A DNA stretch of 64,000 nucleotides from Actinomycetospora sp. NBRC 106378 (GTDB lineage Bacteria; Actinomycetota; Actinomycetes; Mycobacteriales; Pseudonocardiaceae). How positions within the stretch are numbered: position 1 is the first letter of the stretch; each line of letters opens with the position of its first letter. The stretch lies in assembly GCF_030269685.1 (NCBI RefSeq), contig NZ_BSTT01000005.1, forward strand, positions 62,001 to 126,000. Reading direction: 5' to 3'. Under the pieces are notes generated by a model. The model was not told the DNA's origin, did not search any database, and saw only the letters and a program-made list of their open reading frames with translations. The translations under genes and the position numbers were made by a program. Shown in pieces: positions 13,001 through 24,251 of this stretch.

Positions 13001-16000
13001 CGAGGCCCTCGTCGTCCCGCTCGACCTGCCCGCCGGGACGGGCGCAGCCGCGGCTACGGTGCCCGCCCTGCTGCGCGACCTGGTGGCCCCGGCCGCCCGC
13101 CGTGGCCGGGCGGGGACCGGCGCCGGTCGGGACGCGAACGTCCTCGCCGACCGGCTGCGCGACCTGCCGGAGCCCGAGCGGATCGACGCCCTCGTCGCCC
13201 TGGTGCGCTCCGAGGCCGCCGCCGTCCTCGGTCACGGCTCGGCCGACCGCGTCGACGCGCGGCTGGAGTTCCGGGCGCTGGGCTTCGACTCGCTGACCGC
13301 GGTCGAGCTGCGCAACCGCGTCGCGGCCGCGAGCGGGCTGACCCTGCCCGCGACCCTCGTCTTCGACTACCCGACCCCCGACCGGCTCGCCGCGTTCCTG
13401 CTCGAGGAGCTGGCCCTGGGCGGGCCGGCCGACGCACCCACCGGCGGGCCCGTCGGCGCGGGTGGTGCCGACGACCCGGTCGTGATCGTCGGGATCGGGT
13501 GCCGCTTCCCCGGCGGGGTGGCCTCGCCCGAGGACCTGTGGGACCTCGTCGCCTCCGGCACGGACGCCATCACCCCGGTGCCCGTCGACCGCGGCTGGGA
13601 CGTCGGGTCGCTCGCGGCCGACGGCGCCACCGCGCGGGGCGGGTTCCTCGACGACGTCGCCGGGTTCGACGCCGAGTTCTTCGGGATCGCCCCCCGCGAG
13701 GCGCTGGCGATGGACCCGCAGCAGCGCCTCGTGCTCGAGGTGGCCTGGGAGGCCGCCGAGCGGGCCGGGATCGACCCGTCGTCGTGGCGCGGATCGCGGA
13801 CCGGGGTCTTCCTCGGGGTCAGCGGGCAGGACTACGCCGGGCTCGTCATGGGCTCGGAGGAGGTCGCCGGGCACGCGACGACCGGCCTCGCGACGAGTGT
13901 CGTGTCCGGCCGCGTGGCCTACGTGCTGGGCCTGGAGGGCCCGGCCCTCTCGGTCGACACGGCGTGCTCGTCGTCGCTGGTCGCCCTGCACCTCGGGGTG
14001 CGGGCGCTGCGGGCGGGGGAGTGCGACGCCGCCCTCGTCGGGGGCGTCACGGTCATGTCCACCCCGGCGAACTTCGCGGGCTTCTCCCGGATGGGCGGCC
14101 TCGCGCAGGACGGGCGCTGCAAGGCGTTCTCCGACGACGCCGACGGCACCGGCTGGTCCGAGGGCGCGGCGGTCATGGTGGTGGAGCGGCTCTCGACGGC
14201 CCGCGCCGCCGGACACCCGGTGTGGGCGGTGGTCGCCGGGTCCGCGGTGAACTCCGACGGCGCCTCGAACGGGCTCACCGCGCCCAACGGCCCGTCCCAG
14301 CAGCGGGTGATCCGCGCGGCCCTGGCCGACGCGGCCCTGGCCCCGGAGGACGTGGACGTCGTCGAGGCGCACGGGACCGGGACGCCGCTGGGCGACCCGA
14401 TCGAGGCCCAGGCGCTGCTCGCGACCTACGGCCGCGACCGGGATCCGGAGCAGCCGCTGCTGCTGGGCTCGATCAAGTCGAACATCGGCCACACCCAGTC
14501 TGCGGCGGGCGCGGCCGGGGTCATCAAGGCCGTGCTGGCCATGCGCCACGGGACGGTCCCGGGTTCGCTGCACGTCACCCGACCGTCCGCGCACGTCGAC
14601 TGGGCCTCCGGGGCCGTCGACGTCGTGACCGGCGCCGTCGACTGGCCGCAGCGGTCGCACCCGCGCCGTGCCGCGGTCTCGTCGTTCGGGATCTCCGGGA
14701 CCAACGCCCACGTCGTGCTCGAGGCGCCGCCGGTCGTGCCGGCCCCGCCGTCCCCGGCCCCCGGGCCGGTGCGGGAGGAGGTGCGGGAGGAGGTGCGGGA
14801 GGAGGTGCGGGAGGAGACCGTGCCGTGGGTGCTCTCGGCCCGCAGCGCCGAGGCCCTCGACGCGGGGATCACCCGGGTGCGCGCCCACCGGGAGCGCCAC
14901 CCCGACGTGGCCGCCGCCGACGTGGCGGCGGCGCTGCTGCGCACCCGCGCGCACTTCGAGCACCGTGCGGTCCTGCTCGCCGGCCGCGACGGGATCACCG
15001 AGCTCGCCCGGGGTGAGGCCCGGTCGCGCACCGCGGCGATGCTGTTCTGCGGGCAGGGCGCCCAGCGCCTCGGGATGGGGCGGGAGCTCGCCGCGCGGGT
15101 CCCCGCCTTCGCGGAGCGGCTCGACGAGGTGCTCGACGTCCTCGACGCGGAACTCGGGCATTCCCTGCGCGCCGTGCTGTGGGGTGAGGACATGGCCGCG
15201 CTCGACGACACCGCCGCCACCCAGCCGGCGCTGTTCGCGGTCGAGGTCGCCCTCTACCGGCTGCTCGAGAGCTGGGGTCTCGCCCCGGCCGCCGTCGCGG
15301 GGCACTCGGTCGGGGAGATCGCGGCGGCCCACGTCGCCGGGGTGTTCCCGCTGGCCGACGCGGCCCGCCTCGTCGCGGCACGGGCCCGTCTCATGGCGGC
15401 CCTGCCCGCGGGCGGTGCCATGGTCGCGGTCGACGCCGGGGAGGAGGAGGCGCTCGCCCTGCTCGGCGAGTCGGTCGCGGTGGCCGCCGTGAACGGGCCC
15501 GCGGCCGTGGTCCTCTCCGGTGCCGAGGCCGCGGTGCTCGACGCCGCGGAGCGCCTCGCCGCCGCCGGTCGTCGCACCTCCCGGCTGCGGGTGAGCCACG
15601 CGTTCCACTCGCCGCTGATGGCACCGATGCTCGACGAGTTCCGCGAGGTCGCCGCGTCCCTGCGCTACGCCGCGCCGAGGCTGACGGTGGTCTCCACCCT
15701 CACCGGCTCCGTGGCCGGAGCGGACACGCTGGGCGATCCCGAGCACTGGGTGCGCCACGTCCGGGAGCCGGTCCGCTTCGCCGACGGCGTCCGGGCCCTC
15801 GCCGACCTCGGGGTCACCGCCTTCGCCGAGGTCGGCCCCGGGGGCTCGCTCGCGGCGATGACGCGGGACGTGCTCGACGACATCGACGACACCGACGCCG
15901 GGTCCGCCGCGGACACCGTGGTGGTGCCGACCCTGCGGCCGGGCCCGGACGAGCCCCGTGCCCTGCTGACCGCGCTGGCGCGCCTGGGCTGCGCCGGGGT

Positions 16001-18014
16001 CGACCTGGACTGGTCGGCGGTCCTCGCGCACCCGGACGCGCGTCCGCTCGTCCCGGACGTCGCCCTGCCCACCTACCCCTTCCGGCACCGCCGGTTCTGG
16101 CCGACGCCGGCCGCGGGCGCCGGGTCGGACGGCCCGGGGGGCGACGGCCTCCTCGGAGTCGACTGGAACCCGATCGCCCCGTCGGGGCCGGACACGTCCC
16201 CCGTCCTCCACGGCGAGCTCGCGCCCGCCGGGGAGGTGCCGCCGATCGTGGTCCTGCCGGTCTCCGGCGAGGGCGGGGGCGGGCTGGCCGAGGGCGTCCC
16301 CGCGGCGGCCCACCGCGTCGCCACGGAGGTCCTCGCGGTGCTGCAGGGCTGGACCGCCGACGCCCGCACCCGGGCGTCCCTGCTCGTCGTCGTCACCCGG
16401 GGCGCGGTCGACACCGGCTCCGGGGTGACCGACCCGGCGGCCGCCACGGCGTGGGGGCTGGTCCGCTCGGCCCAGTCCGAGGAGCCGGGCCGCGTGCTGC
16501 TGCTCGACCTCGACCCCGCCGCGGACCGGACCCGCGACGTGCCCGACGGGCTGGCCGACCTCGCGTCCGCCGGCGAGACCCAGCTCGCGGTGCGCGACGG
16601 GCAGCTCCTCGCCGCCCGTCTCGTGCCGCGCCCCGCGGGCGCCGGGGGCGATCCGTCGCCCAGCGCGGAGGGCACCGTCCTCGTCACCGGCGGCACGGGC
16701 GGCCTCGGCGGGCTGCTGGCCCGTCACCTCGCCGAGCGGGGGGCACGGCACCTGCTGCTGACCAGCCGCCGCGGCCCGGCCGCCCCGGGGGCCACGGAGC
16801 TGGTCACCGACCTGGAGGCGCTCGGGGCCACCGTCACCGTGCAGGCCTGCGACGTCACCGACCGCGCCGCCGTCGACGCCCTCGTGGCCGCCGCGGAGCC
16901 GCCGCTCACGGCGGTGGTGCACACCGCCGGCGTCCTCGACGACGGGGTGGTGGGTTCGCTGACCCCGGAACGGGTCGACGCGGTCCTCGCGCCGAAGGTG
17001 GACGCGGCCTGGCACCTGCACGAGGCGACCCGCGACCGCGGACTGACCCACTTCGTCCTGTACTCCTCGCTCGCCGGGGTGACCGGCGGGCCCGGACAGG
17101 CCAACTACGCGGCGGCCAACACCTTCCTCGACGCGCTCGCCGCCCACCGGCGTGCGCTGGGGCTGCCCGGCCTGTCGCTGGCGTGGGGACCGTGGGAGCA
17201 CGGTGCCGGGATGACCGGGGGGCTGGCCGACGCCGACCGCGCCCGGATGACGCGCTCCGGCGTGCCGCCCCTGACCCCGGCCCAGGGCCTGGCCCGGTTC
17301 GACGCCGCGCTCGCCGCCGGCGGGCCCCTCGTCGTCGCGGCCCGGCTCACCGGCGCGGTCCCGACCGGACCGGGGGTGCCCGCGCTCCTGCGCGACCTCG
17401 CCGCCGCGGCCGGGACCGGGAGCGCGCCGCCGGCGCCCGCCGGGCCCGCGCTCGACCTGGGCGGGCTCGAGCCCGCCGCCCGCACCGCGCTGCTGCTCGA
17501 CACCGTGCGCACCGCCGTCGCCGGCGTGCTCGGGCACGAGGGCACGGCCGACGTGCCGGGGGACCGGGCGTTCGACCGCCTCGGCTTCGACTCGCTCACC
17601 GCGGTCGAGCTGCGGGTGCGCCTCGGCGAGGCGACCGGGCTGCGGCTGCCGTCGACGCTGGTCTTCGACCACCCGACCCCGGCCGCCGTCGCCGCGCACC
17701 TCGACGCGCTGCTCGGCGAGCGGGAGGCGGCCGACGCACCCTCCCCGCTCGAGGAGCTCGACCGGCTCGAACGGCTGCTCTCGCCGGGCGAGGCCGACGA
17801 CGACACCCGCAGCGGGGTCGCGCAGCGCCTGCGCCGGATGCTCGCCGCCTGGGAGGACGCGCAGCGCGTCCCGGCCGGACCGGCCGGGACGGGCTCCGAC
17901 TCCGTCGCCGCCCGGCTCGACGGTGCGAGCACCGACGAGGTCCTCGCCTTCATCGACAACGAACTCGGCCGGTCGGGGCAGCTCGCCGACCCGACCCGCT
18001 CGCCGCACCCGTAG
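1053..18014 (+). CDS. nysJ: Three-module polyene PKS (KS-AT-DH-ER-KR-ACP x2, KS-AT-KR-ACP); nysJ-like
   Basis: This 5653-residue type I PKS should perform three malonate extensions just before the final module. KS cysteines are residues 213, 2262 and 4305; AT serines (GHSVGE) 663, 2715 and 4752; ACP serines 2030, 4080 and 5514. All three ATs carry HAFH, the malonyl-CoA signature. Modules 1 and 2 have complete DH, ER and KR; module 3 has only KR. The N-terminus ([20 protein letters not shown]) is a docking coiled coil; the C-terminus ends in a different docking tail ([16 protein letters not shown]). I chose ATG 1053 because GGAG at 1043-1046 sits six bases upstream; the in-frame ATG at 1041, overlapping the previous stop, has no Shine-Dalgarno. 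Predicted outcome is CH2, CH2, OH at successive beta carbons. NysJ also has three modules, but I recall only one full reductive loop in it. Confidence 0.96.
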   Translation: MNASNTTNAPGTDVVTALRAAVKETDRLRRANRSLVAAASEPIAVVGMACRFPGGVDSPEAFWEMVASGTDVVGGFPTDRGWDLAALAGGGVDARDTEVSQQGGFLDGVADFDPGFFGISPREATTMDPQQRLVLTTAWEAIERAGIDATDLRGSRTGAFVGTNGQDYAYLLVRSLDDATGDVGTGIAASAVSGRLSYTLGLEGPAVTVDTACSSSLVAMHLAMASLRAGECGLALAGGVNVMSTPGSLVEFSRQGGLARDGRCKAFSDDADGTGWSEGAGILLLERLSDARRHGHPVLGVLRGSAVNQDGASNGFTAPNGPAQQRVIRQALAAAGLGTGDVDAVEAHGTGTPLGDPIEAQSILATYGRDREPGRPLLLGSVKSNMGHTQAAAGVAGVMKMVLAMAHGTLPRTLHAERPSRHVDWSAGGVELLGEARPWPELDRPRRAGVSSFGVSGTNAHVIVEQASEAPAPARAPEHTPEALPWVLSGRTEGALHGQVTALLDHLGRAEGPHVALDTAFSLATGRADHQHRLAVVTDPSGAGGRAALAAWAEHGSARDVVTGSVVGRARVGMLFSGQGAQRLGAGRELAARFPRFAAALDEVLELLDAELGHPLREVIWGDDAAALDETGHTQPALFAVEVALARLVESWGITPDHVAGHSVGEIAAAHVAGVLDLPDACRLVAARARLMQALPRGGAMVALEATEDEVTPLLAGSPDVALAAVNGPRAVVVSGAGAATLAVAEQIAARGRRTRRLPVSHAFHSPLVDPMLDDFRAVVETLHLASPTVPVVSTLTGAPASDAELTDPGYWVRHARGTVRFADAVDTLVAAGTDVLLEVGPDGVLAALAAQSTEVPAVPLLRADRDEEAAAVAALARLHTAGVTVDWPAVLAGTDARRTDLPTYAFQEERYWAAPGRRVADAGGLGLVATDHPLLGAAMSVAGSDELLLTGTLSLATHPWLADHAVGGMIFFPGTGFLELAVRAGDQAGCGHVTELMLAAPLILPTTGTLGVQIAVGGAADDGSRDLRVYSRPDPDPAEGADAWTLHATGRVAPGEQVLPFTPGVWPPPGATPVDIDGLYDRYAGNGLVYGPVFRGLRGVWRHGEEVLAEVELPADVTDADAFGLHPALFDAVLHSTVFASADGDDRSLLPFAWRGVSLHAAGARALRVRVVPRGEDTVEIAAVGPDGGPVVSVAGLTLRAADPAATDPTARAGREAADSLFRVELTPWAASTPAPQRWAVLGADPLGLLDALRGDDAVTDVRAVPTLAELGDDVPGVVALGVTAGEGPVPDAVHRVTREVLALLQGWLADDRYAHSRLLVVTRAASDLAAAGVHGLVRAAITENPGRFGLVDLDDTAESVATLPSWPALAAEDEPEAAVRAGTVGLPRLARLHTGPDLVPPGGPWRLGSTAKGSLDGLALLDHPEAHAPLTGHQVRLDVRAAGLNFRDALNALGMYPGDAGLFGSEAAGTVLEVGPEVTDLAVGDAVMGMVFGGIGPVAVADAPLLTRIPAGWDFATAASVPLVFLTAWYALVDLAGLRPGEKVLVHAGAGGVGMAAIQIAHHLGAEVYATASEPKWEVLRSLGVAEDRIASSRDLGFAQRFPTVDVVLNALSGEFVDASLGLLGAGGRFLEMGKTDIRETAPEGVMYRAFDLGWVEPGRIASMLGELVGLFGVGALEPVPVRCWDVRRAREAFRFMSMARHVGKIVLTVPRGLDPEGTVLVTGGTGGLGGLLARHLVAERGVRSLLLSSRRGMDAPGAAELVAELEALGASVLVRACDVADRAQVDELVAAAERPLTAVIHTAGVLADGVLTSLDADAVDTVLDPKVDGAWHLHEATAGLDLAAFVLYSSTAGLMGGAGQGNYAAGNAFLDALAVHRRDLGLPATSLAWGAWEQSTGMTAGLDQAVRPGGLPLITAERGLALFDAATRAVEPLVVPLPITASSGAAAGPVPALLRGLVRSAGRRARAAGRAGGDANGLAARLAGLAPEERTASVVDLVRTEAAAVLGHGSAAGVDARLEFRALGFDSLTAVELRNRVAAASGLTLPATLVFDYPTPERLAEHLLAELDGTDGTDGTDGTPTTVVPAATADVDDPVVIVGVGCRFPGGVRTPDDLWDLVVAGTDAITEVPDDRGWDLGALDPTAAHRPRGGFLDDVAGFDAGFFGIAPREALAMDPQQRVVLEVAWEAAERAGIDPTTLRGSRTGVFLGVSGQDYAGLVMDSRDDVAGHATTGLATSVVSGRVAYVLGLEGPALTVDTACSSSLVALHLAVRALRAGECDAALVGGVTVMSTPANFTGFSRMGGLADDGRCKAFSDDADGTGWSEGAAVLVVERLSAARSAGHPVWAVVAGSAVNSDGASNGLTAPNGPSQQRVIRAALADAAVPAGEVDVVEAHGTGTPLGDPIEAHALLATYGRDRDPEAPLLLGSIKSNIGHTQSAAGAAGVIKAVLAMRHGVVPGSLHVTAPSRHVDWTDGGVEVVTGAVDWPQRSHPRRAAVSSFGISGTNAHVVLQAAPAEPVPAEPATTEPDPAEPAVVPWVLSARSQDALHGQVEALLAHLDASPGCSRVDVAAALAARSRFGHRLAVPAGPDDDAARAVLRAWQDGGSAPGVTTGTVVGAPRCAVVFSGQGAQRLGSGRELAAVSEVFAAALDEVLTALDAELGGDLRAVLWGEDPAALDDTRHTQPALFAVEVALYRLLESWGLAPAAVAGHSVGEIAAAHVAGVFPLADAARLVGARARLMAALPAGGAMAAVAADADEVAAVLAGTDASVEIAAINAPRSVVVSGTAAGVDEVVAIMASRERRVTRLRVSHAFHSRLVEPMLADFRAVVGTITFGAPRLPLYSGLSGAAVTDEVCDPEYWVRHVREPVRFAAAMGSIGADGAADVVLEVGPDAVLAGPVAATLPDAVVLTLLRGPDGEAHAAVAALGGLVAAGIDVDLAASWAGHRPRRVELPTYAFAHERYWVSPSRRTGNAGGLGLVATDHPLVGAALPVAGADELYLTGSVSLATQPWLAGHVVGGVVLFPGTGFLELAVRAADQVGCDRVDELVLTAPMVVPAVGALQVQLAVGTPDDDGARTVDVHSRPAGDPAAAWTRHATGRVARAATPASPVTVPEAAVGVDLAGLYDRYAANGLVYGPLFRGLHGVRRHDGEVYAEVTLTGEGSEDAAEFGLHPALLDAVLHASAFATTADGPGAGDRSLLPFAWRGVTLHAGGATDLRVRITPGGEDTVALAAVDPSGSPVLTVEGLTLRAAGPGDPAGVASAAPDAASGLLRPGWTPTAPPAPDPAATFAVVGADPFGIAGLVPAAAADAASVLVVGLDGHDGSLPTAPAAHALTHLALTRVQEFLDGPATTTLLVLTRGAVLDGGAPTDPAAATARGLVRAAQTENPGRIVLADLDPAVVSGPAADPALLAALPALAARGEPEAALRDGELRLARLQPVGTTSLVPPTRGPWRLGCATKGSLDGLALLEHPDAEAPLTGHEVRVAVHAGGVNFRDVLNALGMYPGEAGELGAEAAGVVTAVGPDVTGVRPGDRVLGTIFGALGPVGIADARMLHRVPDDWDLPTAASVPLVFLTAWYAFTELAGLQAGEKVLIHAGAGGVGMAAIQIAHHLGAEVYATASEPKWEVLRSLGVAEDHIASSRDLGFAERFPTVDVVLNALSGEFVDASLGLLGAGGRFLEMGKTDVRESAPDGVVYRAFDLGQAGPERTGAMLADLMARFADGALVPLPTARWDVRRATDAFRFMSMARHVGKIVLTVPQGLDPDGTVLITGGTGGLGGLLARHLVGRGARHLLLSSRRGPDAPGAGELVAELEALGASVSVRACDVSDRAQVDALVAAADRPLTAVVHTAGVLDDGVVGSLTAERVDTVLAPKLDGAWHLHEATAGLDLAAFVLYSSTAGLMGGAGQGNYAAGNAGLDALAAHRRGLGLPATSLAWGAWEQTAGMTADLGATLRPGGLPLLTAERGLALFDAATGADEALVVPLDLPAGTGAAAATVPALLRDLVAPAARRGRAGTGAGRDANVLADRLRDLPEPERIDALVALVRSEAAAVLGHGSADRVDARLEFRALGFDSLTAVELRNRVAAASGLTLPATLVFDYPTPDRLAAFLLEELALGGPADAPTGGPVGAGGADDPVVIVGIGCRFPGGVASPEDLWDLVASGTDAITPVPVDRGWDVGSLAADGATARGGFLDDVAGFDAEFFGIAPREALAMDPQQRLVLEVAWEAAERAGIDPSSWRGSRTGVFLGVSGQDYAGLVMGSEEVAGHATTGLATSVVSGRVAYVLGLEGPALSVDTACSSSLVALHLGVRALRAGECDAALVGGVTVMSTPANFAGFSRMGGLAQDGRCKAFSDDADGTGWSEGAAVMVVERLSTARAAGHPVWAVVAGSAVNSDGASNGLTAPNGPSQQRVIRAALADAALAPEDVDVVEAHGTGTPLGDPIEAQALLATYGRDRDPEQPLLLGSIKSNIGHTQSAAGAAGVIKAVLAMRHGTVPGSLHVTRPSAHVDWASGAVDVVTGAVDWPQRSHPRRAAVSSFGISGTNAHVVLEAPPVVPAPPSPAPGPVREEVREEVREEVREETVPWVLSARSAEALDAGITRVRAHRERHPDVAAADVAAALLRTRAHFEHRAVLLAGRDGITELARGEARSRTAAMLFCGQGAQRLGMGRELAARVPAFAERLDEVLDVLDAELGHSLRAVLWGEDMAALDDTAATQPALFAVEVALYRLLESWGLAPAAVAGHSVGEIAAAHVAGVFPLADAARLVAARARLMAALPAGGAMVAVDAGEEEALALLGESVAVAAVNGPAAVVLSGAEAAVLDAAERLAAAGRRTSRLRVSHAFHSPLMAPMLDEFREVAASLRYAAPRLTVVSTLTGSVAGADTLGDPEHWVRHVREPVRFADGVRALADLGVTAFAEVGPGGSLAAMTRDVLDDIDDTDAGSAADTVVVPTLRPGPDEPRALLTALARLGCAGVDLDWSAVLAHPDARPLVPDVALPTYPFRHRRFWPTPAAGAGSDGPGGDGLLGVDWNPIAPSGPDTSPVLHGELAPAGEVPPIVVLPVSGEGGGGLAEGVPAAAHRVATEVLAVLQGWTADARTRASLLVVVTRGAVDTGSGVTDPAAATAWGLVRSAQSEEPGRVLLLDLDPAADRTRDVPDGLADLASAGETQLAVRDGQLLAARLVPRPAGAGGDPSPSAEGTVLVTGGTGGLGGLLARHLAERGARHLLLTSRRGPAAPGATELVTDLEALGATVTVQACDVTDRAAVDALVAAAEPPLTAVVHTAGVLDDGVVGSLTPERVDAVLAPKVDAAWHLHEATRDRGLTHFVLYSSLAGVTGGPGQANYAAANTFLDALAAHRRALGLPGLSLAWGPWEHGAGMTGGLADADRARMTRSGVPPLTPAQGLARFDAALAAGGPLVVAARLTGAVPTGPGVPALLRDLAAAAGTGSAPPAPAGPALDLGGLEPAARTALLLDTVRTAVAGVLGHEGTADVPGDRAFDRLGFDSLTAVELRVRLGEATGLRLPSTLVFDHPTPAAVAAHLDALLGEREAADAPSPLEELDRLERLLSPGEADDDTRSGVAQRLRRMLAAWEDAQRVPAGPAGTGSDSVAARLDGASTDEVLAFIDNELGRSGQLADPTRSPHP
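5592..6472 (+). repeat. ER-KR DNA tract, copy 1 (nysJ-like module 1)
   Basis: About 880 bases, from [12 protein letters not shown] in the ER to the IHTAG motif of the KR, nearly match 51957-52843 base for base. The only length change is six bases (two codons) after KTD. Third positions here use ttg, gat, ggt and tgt far more than flanking sequence does. The matching segment of nysJ-like module 2 (~11830-12140) shares parts of it. Confidence 0.88.
7113..7228 (+). repeat. Identical ACP segment, copy 1
   Basis: A 116-base stretch around the ACP serine of nysJ-like module 1 is identical to 13263-13378 in module 2. The flanks differ. Confidence 0.85.
7263..7298 (+). repeat. Tandem repeat, 4 x 9 bp (gacgggacc), in ACP-KS linker
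   Basis: Four perfect copies encode (DGT)4 between the ACP of nysJ-like module 1 and the KS of module 2. Confidence 0.9.
7336..13410 (+). other. PKS module: KS-AT(malonyl)-DH-ER-KR(B)-ACP
   Basis: KS Cys codon 7836; AT Ser 9195 with SHAFHS; DH with [10 protein letters not shown] near 10107 and [10 protein letters not shown] near 10577; ER with [14 protein letters not shown] near 11540 and [13 protein letters not shown] near 11851; KR with [10 protein letters not shown] near 12376, LDD (GVLDDGVV) and [10 protein letters not shown] Ser 13290. This is a second complete reductive loop directly after the first, again predicting a saturated unit. Confidence 0.93.
13263..13378 (+). repeat. Identical ACP segment, copy 2
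   Basis: Partner of 7113-7228; covers [19 protein letters not shown] and the helix that follows. Confidence 0.85.
13470..17715 (+). other. PKS module: KS-AT(malonyl)-KR(B)-ACP
   Basis: KS Cys codon 13965; AT Ser 15306 with SHAFHS; no DH or ER motifs between the AT end (FRHRRFWP near 16080) and the KR structural region; KR with [10 protein letters not shown] near 16680, LDD (GVLDDGVV) and ANYAAAN near 17100; ACP Ser 17592. It predicts a retained hydroxyl. The KS-AT linker contains four tandem VREE repeats. The region after the ACP (17730-18011) holds ELDRLERLL and [11 protein letters not shown] helices, then the docking tail. Confidence 0.92.
14769..14816 (+). repeat. Tandem repeat, 4 x 12 bp (gtgcgggaggag), in KS-AT linker
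   Basis: Four perfect copies encode (VREE)4 between the KS and AT of nysJ-like module 3. The segment is charged and probably helical or disordered. Confidence 0.92.
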
Positions 18015-18032
18015 AGAAGGGCGACCGCCACC

Positions 18033-21000
18033 ATGCCGCAGGACCAGCACCAGCAGCAGGACGACCCGAAGCTCGTCGACTACCTCAAGTGGGTCAGCGC
18101 CGACCTGCAGAAGACGCGGCAGCGGCTCGCCGAGGTGGAGGCCGACCGCGCCGAACCCGTCGCCGTCGTCGGGATGGCCTGCCGCTTCCCCGGTGGTGCC
18201 GACACCCCCGAACGGTTCTGGGACCTGCTCGCCGCGGGACGCGACGCCGTGTCGGAGTTCCCGGACGACCGCGGCTGGGACCTCGCCGAGCTCGCCCGCG
18301 GTGGCGCGTTCGGCGCGAGCACCACCCGCCGCGGCGGGTTCGTCGACGGCGCCGCCGACTTCGACCCGGGGTTCTTCGACATCTCGCCACGCGAGGCGCT
18401 CGCCATGGACCCGCAACAGCGGTTGCTGCTGGAGGGTGCGTGGGAGGCGCTGGAACGGGCCCGCATCGACCCGGCCACGCTGCGCGGCACCCGCACCGGG
18501 GTGTTCGTCGGCACCAACGGCCAGGACTACGCGCACCTCGTCCTGCACGCCGACGACGACCTCGGCGGATACGCCGGCAACGGGCTGGCCTCCAGCGTCC
18601 TGTCCGGCCGCGTCGCGTTCGCGCTCGGGCTCGAGGGCCCGGCGGTCACCCTGGACACCGCCTGCTCGTCGTCGCTGGTGTCGCTGCACCTCGCCGCCCA
18701 GGCGGTGCGCGCGGGGGAGTGCGGGCTCGCGCTCGCCGGCGGGGTCACCGTCATGACGACCCCGGCCAACTTCGCCGGCTTCAGCCTGCAGGGCGGGCTC
18801 GCCGCGGACGGGCGGTGCAAGGCGTTCTCCGACGACGCCGACGGCACCGGCTGGGCGGAGGGGATGGGCCTCGTCGTCGTCGAGCGGCTCTCCGAGGCGC
18901 GCCGCCTCGGCCACCCCGTGCTCGCGGTGCTGCGCGGATCGGCCGTGAACTCCGACGGGGCGTCCAACGGGCTGTCGGCCCCGAACGGCCCCTCCCAGCA
19001 GCGCGTGATCACCCGCGCCCTCACCGTCGCCGGGCTCACCCCCGCCGACGTCGACGCCGTCGAGGCGCACGGCACCGGGACCGCGCTGGGCGACCCGATC
19101 GAGGCCCAGGCCCTGCTCGCCACCTACGGACGCGACCGCGCCCGGCCGCTGCGCCTCGGCTCGGTGAAGTCGAACATCGGCCACACGCAGGCCGCCGCCG
19201 GCGCCGCGGGAGTCATCAAGATGGTGCTCGCGCTCCAGCACGGATCGCTGCCCGCGACCCTGCACGCCGCGACGCCGTCCTCGCACGTCGACTGGAGCGC
19301 CGGGAACGTCGAACTGCTCGACGCCGCCGTCGACTGGCCGCGCGGCGAGCGCGTGCGTCGTGCCGCGGTCTCCGGCTTCGGCATCAGCGGGACCAACGCC
19401 CACGTCGTGCTCGAGGAGGCCCCCGACCCCGCCGCCGATCCCGCCGGTCCCGCCGGTCCGGTCCCGGCGCTGGGCGCCGCCCCCTCCCGCACCGTGCCGT
19501 GGCCGGTCTCGGCGCGCTCGGCCGGCGCCCTCGACGGCCAGATCGCCCGCCTCGACGAGCTCGCGGCGACGCCCGACCCGGCCGGTGTCGCCCGGTCGCT
19601 GCTGCACACCCGCACCGCGTTCGCGCACCGCGCCCTCCTGGGCCACCGCGACGGCGCGCTCCGCGTCCTCGCCCGCGGCGAGGTGCCGACCGGCCGCACC
19701 GGTGGGGTCGCGCTCGTCTTCCCGGGCGTCGGGTCCCAGCGCCTCGGCATGGGCCGCGAGCTGCACGCGGCGTTCCCGGTCTTCGCGGGGACGTTCGACG
19801 AGGCCGTCGCCGCGGTCGACGCCCGGCTCGGCGGCTCGCTGCGCGACGCGATCTGGGGCACGGACCCGGCCGTCCTCACCGACGCCCGCGTCCTGCAACC
19901 CGCCCTGTTCGCGGTCGGCGTGGCGACCGCCCGGCTCCTCGCGTCGTGGGGCGTGCACCCCGACCACGTCGCCGGACACTCCACCGGGGAGATCGCCGCC
20001 GCGCACGTCGCGGGGGTCCTGGCGCTGACCGACGCCGCCACCCTGGTCGCCGCCCGCGCCGAGCTCATGGCGGGCCTGCCCGACGGCGGCACGATGCTCG
20101 CCGTCGGCGCCGCCGAGCACGAGGTGGTCCCGCTGCTGCCGCCCGAGGTGTGCGTGGTCGCGGTCAACGGTCCGCGGTCCGTCGTCGTCGCCGGCCCCCG
20201 CGAGGCGGTGCTCGCCGTCCGGGAGCGGATGGACGCCGACGGGTCGCGCACCAAGCTCCTGCCCGCCGACTACGCGGCGCACTCCCCGCTGACCGACCCG
20301 ATCCTGCCGGCGCTCGGCGAGGTCGCGGCCGGACTCACGTTCCACGAGCCGACGACCACCATGGTGTCGACGGTGACCGGCGAGGTCGCGGGCCCGGGCA
20401 CCGTCGCCACGCCCGGGTACTGGCCGCGCAACGTCCGCGAGCCGGTGCGCTTCGACGACGCGGTCCAGGTCCTGCTCGGACGCGGGGTGCGGACGGTGGT
20501 GGAGGTCGGCCCGGGCGGGGTGCTCACCGCCCTGGTCGCCGACCGCGCCGCGGACCACGGCGCGGTCGCCGTCCCGGGACTGGCGGCCCGGTCCGCCCCG
20601 ACGACCGACACCGACACCGAGGCCCTGCTCGCCGCCGTCGGCACGCTCTGGAGCCGGGGCGCCGCGGTGGACCTCGACGCCCTCCGCAGCGCGGTCACCG
20701 GGGACGCACCCGGGCCGGGCAGGCCCCTCGACCTGCCCACCTACGCCTTCGACCGCCGCCGGTTCTGGCCCTCGCTGCGGGTCGCCGCGCTCGACCCCGA
20801 AGGTCTGGGCCTCCGCGCGGCCGGCCACCCCGTGCTCGGCGCCAGCGTGTCGCTCGCGGGCAGCGACCAGGTGGTGCTCACCGGCCGGATCGGCACCCGC
20901 ACCCACCCCTGGCTGCTCGCCCACCGTGCCCACGGCCGGGTCACGCTGCCGGGCGCGCTGCTCGCCGAGCTCGCCCTGCGCGCCGGCGACCAGGTCGGGG

Positions 21001-24000
21001 CCCCGACCGTCGAGCACCTCGAGCTCGCCGCCCCCGCCCGGCTCGACGCCGACACCCCGCTCGCCCTGCAGGTCCTCGTCGGTCCGGACGACGACGGCCG
21101 GCGCACCGTCGAGATCCACTCGCGGCCGGCCGACGCCGACGCCGACGACGCCCCCTGGACGCCGCGCGCGCACGGCACCCTCGCCGTCGCCGACCCGGAG
21201 CCGGCACCCGCCGTCGCCGCGCCCGCCGACGCCCGCCCGGTCGCGACCGACGTGCTGGAGGCCCGCGCGACGGAGGCCGGCTACGAGCTCGCGGCCCCGT
21301 TCCGTGGTCTCGACGACGTCCGGGCCTCCGACGACGTGGTCGTCGCCCGGGTGCGCCTGCCCGCGGGGTCCGTCGGGTCCGGCGACACCGGCTTCACCGT
21401 GCACCCCGCCCTGCTCGCGACCGTGCTCCGGTCGGCGGCTGCGCTCGGTCTCGACGCGGGCGGCTCGCCGACGATGCTGCGGGGGCTGGTCGTGCACGCC
21501 GAGGGCGCCGATGCGGTGCGGGTCCACCTGGCCCGCACCGGCCCCGACACCTGCCGGGTGGCGGTGACCGACCCCGACGGCCGGCCGGTCCTGGACATCG
21601 ACGAGGTCCGCCTCGGCGCGGCCGCGGACGGCCGGGAGGGGCAGGACGCCGCGACCCCGGCCGGTCGTGGCCGGCTGCACGTCCTCGGCTGGGAGCCGCT
21701 CGAGGCGCCGGACCGCGCCACCGGCACCCGGTGGGCGGTCGTCGGGGCCGACGAGCTCGACCTCGGGTACGCCCTGCACCGCGCGGACGAGACCGTCGCG
21801 GGCTACGCCGACACGCTCGTCGGGACCCTCGCCGGGAGCGGGAGCGCCCCGGACGTGTTCCTCGTGCCGGTCGACGGCGCCGCCGACCGCCGCGCGGGCG
21901 TCGACCCGGCCGCGCGCGTCCTCGCCCTGCTGCAGGAGTGGCTCGGCGACCCGCGCCTGGCCGGCTCCCGGCTCGTCGTCGTCACCCGGGGCGCGGTCGC
22001 GCTCGACGGCGAGGACGTCACCGACCCGACCGCCGCGCGCGTGTGGGGGCTCGTGCGGTCGTTCCAGACCGAGAACCCGGGTGCGGCGACCCTGCTCGAC
22101 CTCGACGACACCTTCCTGTCCGCCGGCGTGCTGCCGCGCCTGGTCACCCTCGCCGAGGAGCAGCTGGTCGCCCGTCGGCACGCGCTGTCCGGCGCCCGCC
22201 TGCGTCCGGCGCCCGCGCCGGGGGCGGCGCGCGCCTGGGCGCCCGAGGGCACGGTGCTCGTCACCGGCGGCACCGGCGGGCTGGGTGCGGTCCTGGCCCG
22301 CCACCTCGTCGGGACCGGCCGGGTCCGACGGCTCCTGCTCGCCGGGCGCCGCGGTCCCGACGCCCCCGGCGCGGCGGCGCTGCGCGACGAGCTGGTCGCC
22401 GCGGGCGCCCACGTCGACCTCGTCGCGTGCGACGTCGCCGACCGCGCCCAGGTGGACGCCCTGGTCGGCGGGGTCGACCCGGCCCACCCGCTCACCGCGG
22501 TCGTGCACACCGCCGGCGTCCTCGACGACGCCCTCGTGGACGCCCTCACCCCGGCCCACCTCGCCCGCGTCCGGGCCCCCAAGTCCGACGCGGCGTGGCA
22601 CCTGCACGAGGCCACCCGCGGGTGCGACCTCGCCGCCTTCGTCCTCTACTCCTCGCTGGCCGGGACGCTCGGCAACGCCGGGCAGGGCAACTACGCGGCG
22701 GCCAACGTCGAGCTCGACGCCCTCGCCACGCACCGCGTCGCCGCCGGCCTGCCCGCCACGTCGCTCGCGTGGGGCCCGTGGGAACCGGCCGGGGGCATGA
22801 CCGGCCGCCTCGAGGGCGACGAGGTGGACCGGATGGCCCGCACCGGCGTCCCACCGCTCCCGGTCGCCGACGGCCTCGCCCTGTTCGACGCGGCGCTGGC
22901 CACCGCCGCGCCGGTGCTCGTGCCCGCCCGCGTCGACGTTTCCGGTCTGCGCCGCCAGCAGTCGCTCCCGGCGTTGTGGCACGAGCTGGTGCCGCCGACG
23001 CGCCGCCGCGCCTCCGCGGGCGGCGCCGCGACCACCGTCGCGGTGCGCGACCGGGTGCTGCGCCTCGATCCGCCGGCCCGCCACGACCTGCTCGTCGAGC
23101 TCGTCACCGCCTACGCCGCCGGCCTGCTCGGCCACGACGACCCCTCGGCGGTCGACCCCGGACGCGCGTTCCTCGAGCTCGGCTTCGACTCGCTGGTCGC
23201 CGTCGGGCTGCGCAACCAGCTCGGCGAGGTGCTCGGCCTGCGCCTGCCGGGGTCGATCGTGTTCGACACCCGCACCCCGGTCGGCCTCGCCGCGGCGCTC
23301 GGGGAGCTCGTGGCCGCCGACTCCGGCTCCCGCCCCACGATCGCCACGGTCGACGCGCCGTCGTCGGGCACGGTCGCCGCCGACGGCGAGGAGACCCTCG
23401 TCGGGCTCTTCCACCGCGCCCGCCGCAACGGGCGCAGCGTCGAGGCGATGCGGATGCTCGTCGCCGTCGCGAACACCCGGCCGACCTTCCACAACCCCGC
23501 GGAGCTGGAGGAGCTCTCCGAGCCGGTCACCCTGGCCGACGGGGCCGTCGAGCCCCGGCTGATCTTCGTGAGCGCCCCGGGTGCCACGGGCGGGGTGCAC
23601 CAGTACGCCCGCATCGCCGCGCACTTCCGGGGCCGCCGGCACGTCTCGGCGCTGCCGCTCATGGGCTTCGCCGCCGGGGAGCCCCTGCCGGCCGACGCCC
23701 GCGCGGCCGGCCGGGTGGTCGCGGAGAGCGCCCTGCTGGCCAGCGAGGGCGAGCCGTTCGTCCTCGTCGGGCACTCCAGCGGCGGCTCGCTGGCCTACCT
23801 GGCCGCGGGCGTGCTCGAGGAGACCTGGGGCGTGCGCCCGGAGGGCGTCGTCCTGCTCGACACCCCGTCCATCCGCTACCGCGACGGGGAGCACAACGAC
23901 CTCGACCGGACGATGTCGTTCTACCTCGCCGACGTCGACTCGCCGTCGGTGACGCTCAACAGCGCGCGGATGTCGGCCATGGCGCACTGGTTCATGGCCA

Positions 24001-24251
24001 TGACCCGCATCGACAGCGCCCCGACCACCGCGCCGACCCTGCTCGTGCGCGCGACGCAGCCGAACAACGGGCTGATCTTCGACACCTCGGCGGCCCCGGC
24101 GGACGACCGCCGCGAGATCGCGGCCGACCACCTGTCCCTGGCCAAGGAGCACTCCTCGCTGACCGCCGCCGCGATCGAGGACTGGCTGACCGAGCGCTTC
24201 GGGGCCACGAGCACCCCCGCGCACCCCGCGACGAACGGAGTCCCGGCATGA
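18033..24251 (+). CDS. nysK: Terminal PKS module with thioesterase (KS-AT-DH(inactive)-KR-ACP-TE); nysK-like
   Basis: A 2072-residue protein that should add the last extender and release the chain as a macrolactone. N-terminal docking coiled coil [20 protein letters not shown] Cys211; AT Ser650 (GHSTGE); KR with [13 protein letters not shown] (GVLDDALV) and [10 protein letters not shown] Ser1720; TE ~1840-2060 with catalytic Ser1915 in GHSSGG and a likely His in [11 protein letters not shown]. The DH keeps the first His motif ([10 protein letters not shown], His964), but the YGPxF motif has decayed to YELAAPF and the catalytic Asp of HPALLD is Ala1129 ([11 protein letters not shown]), so it should be inactive and the KR product kept as a hydroxyl. 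The AT is odd: it has FPGVGSQ for FPGQGSQ and YAAH for HAFH or YASH. The length is close to NysK as I remember it. The P450 gene overlaps its stop. Confidence 0.96.
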   Translation: MPQDQHQQQDDPKLVDYLKWVSADLQKTRQRLAEVEADRAEPVAVVGMACRFPGGADTPERFWDLLAAGRDAVSEFPDDRGWDLAELARGGAFGASTTRRGGFVDGAADFDPGFFDISPREALAMDPQQRLLLEGAWEALERARIDPATLRGTRTGVFVGTNGQDYAHLVLHADDDLGGYAGNGLASSVLSGRVAFALGLEGPAVTLDTACSSSLVSLHLAAQAVRAGECGLALAGGVTVMTTPANFAGFSLQGGLAADGRCKAFSDDADGTGWAEGMGLVVVERLSEARRLGHPVLAVLRGSAVNSDGASNGLSAPNGPSQQRVITRALTVAGLTPADVDAVEAHGTGTALGDPIEAQALLATYGRDRARPLRLGSVKSNIGHTQAAAGAAGVIKMVLALQHGSLPATLHAATPSSHVDWSAGNVELLDAAVDWPRGERVRRAAVSGFGISGTNAHVVLEEAPDPAADPAGPAGPVPALGAAPSRTVPWPVSARSAGALDGQIARLDELAATPDPAGVARSLLHTRTAFAHRALLGHRDGALRVLARGEVPTGRTGGVALVFPGVGSQRLGMGRELHAAFPVFAGTFDEAVAAVDARLGGSLRDAIWGTDPAVLTDARVLQPALFAVGVATARLLASWGVHPDHVAGHSTGEIAAAHVAGVLALTDAATLVAARAELMAGLPDGGTMLAVGAAEHEVVPLLPPEVCVVAVNGPRSVVVAGPREAVLAVRERMDADGSRTKLLPADYAAHSPLTDPILPALGEVAAGLTFHEPTTTMVSTVTGEVAGPGTVATPGYWPRNVREPVRFDDAVQVLLGRGVRTVVEVGPGGVLTALVADRAADHGAVAVPGLAARSAPTTDTDTEALLAAVGTLWSRGAAVDLDALRSAVTGDAPGPGRPLDLPTYAFDRRRFWPSLRVAALDPEGLGLRAAGHPVLGASVSLAGSDQVVLTGRIGTRTHPWLLAHRAHGRVTLPGALLAELALRAGDQVGAPTVEHLELAAPARLDADTPLALQVLVGPDDDGRRTVEIHSRPADADADDAPWTPRAHGTLAVADPEPAPAVAAPADARPVATDVLEARATEAGYELAAPFRGLDDVRASDDVVVARVRLPAGSVGSGDTGFTVHPALLATVLRSAAALGLDAGGSPTMLRGLVVHAEGADAVRVHLARTGPDTCRVAVTDPDGRPVLDIDEVRLGAAADGREGQDAATPAGRGRLHVLGWEPLEAPDRATGTRWAVVGADELDLGYALHRADETVAGYADTLVGTLAGSGSAPDVFLVPVDGAADRRAGVDPAARVLALLQEWLGDPRLAGSRLVVVTRGAVALDGEDVTDPTAARVWGLVRSFQTENPGAATLLDLDDTFLSAGVLPRLVTLAEEQLVARRHALSGARLRPAPAPGAARAWAPEGTVLVTGGTGGLGAVLARHLVGTGRVRRLLLAGRRGPDAPGAAALRDELVAAGAHVDLVACDVADRAQVDALVGGVDPAHPLTAVVHTAGVLDDALVDALTPAHLARVRAPKSDAAWHLHEATRGCDLAAFVLYSSLAGTLGNAGQGNYAAANVELDALATHRVAAGLPATSLAWGPWEPAGGMTGRLEGDEVDRMARTGVPPLPVADGLALFDAALATAAPVLVPARVDVSGLRRQQSLPALWHELVPPTRRRASAGGAATTVAVRDRVLRLDPPARHDLLVELVTAYAAGLLGHDDPSAVDPGRAFLELGFDSLVAVGLRNQLGEVLGLRLPGSIVFDTRTPVGLAAALGELVAADSGSRPTIATVDAPSSGTVAADGEETLVGLFHRARRNGRSVEAMRMLVAVANTRPTFHNPAELEELSEPVTLADGAVEPRLIFVSAPGATGGVHQYARIAAHFRGRRHVSALPLMGFAAGEPLPADARAAGRVVAESALLASEGEPFVLVGHSSGGSLAYLAAGVLEETWGVRPEGVVLLDTPSIRYRDGEHNDLDRTMSFYLADVDSPSVTLNSARMSAMAHWFMAMTRIDSAPTTAPTLLVRATQPNNGLIFDTSAAPADDRREIAADHLSLAKEHSSLTAAAIEDWLTERFGATSTPAHPATNGVPA
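18153..23320 (+). other. PKS module: KS-AT(atypical)-DH(dead)-KR(B)-ACP
   Basis: KS Cys codon 18663; AT Ser 19980, specificity motif YAAH at 20271-20282; DH first motif His codon 20922, second motif with Ala codon 21417 in place of Asp and Arg codon 21429 in place of His; KR dinucleotide loop near 22258 and GNYAAAN near 22690; ACP Ser 23190. Confidence 0.9.
23380..24240 (+). other. C-terminal macrolactone-forming thioesterase domain
   Basis: An alpha/beta hydrolase fold fused to the last [23 protein letters not shown], nucleophile elbow GHSSGG (Ser codon 23775), LLDTPSI for the acid strand, and [10 protein letters not shown] near 24121 for the His. This is the usual releasing domain of the final polyene PKS protein, which joins the terminal carboxyl to the hydroxyl made early in assembly. 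Confidence 0.93.

Noticed and set aside
16100-16670. Possible degenerate DH/ER in nysJ-like module 3
   Set aside because: Sequence from 16150 is the KR structural subdomain ([24 protein letters not shown]); there is no room for a DH or ER.
8688-24224. A 15.5-kb open frame on the minus strand
   Set aside because: It is antisense to intact PKS domains, rich in Arg/Gly/Val/Glu without any fold motif. Long antisense frames are a by-product of very high third-position GC.
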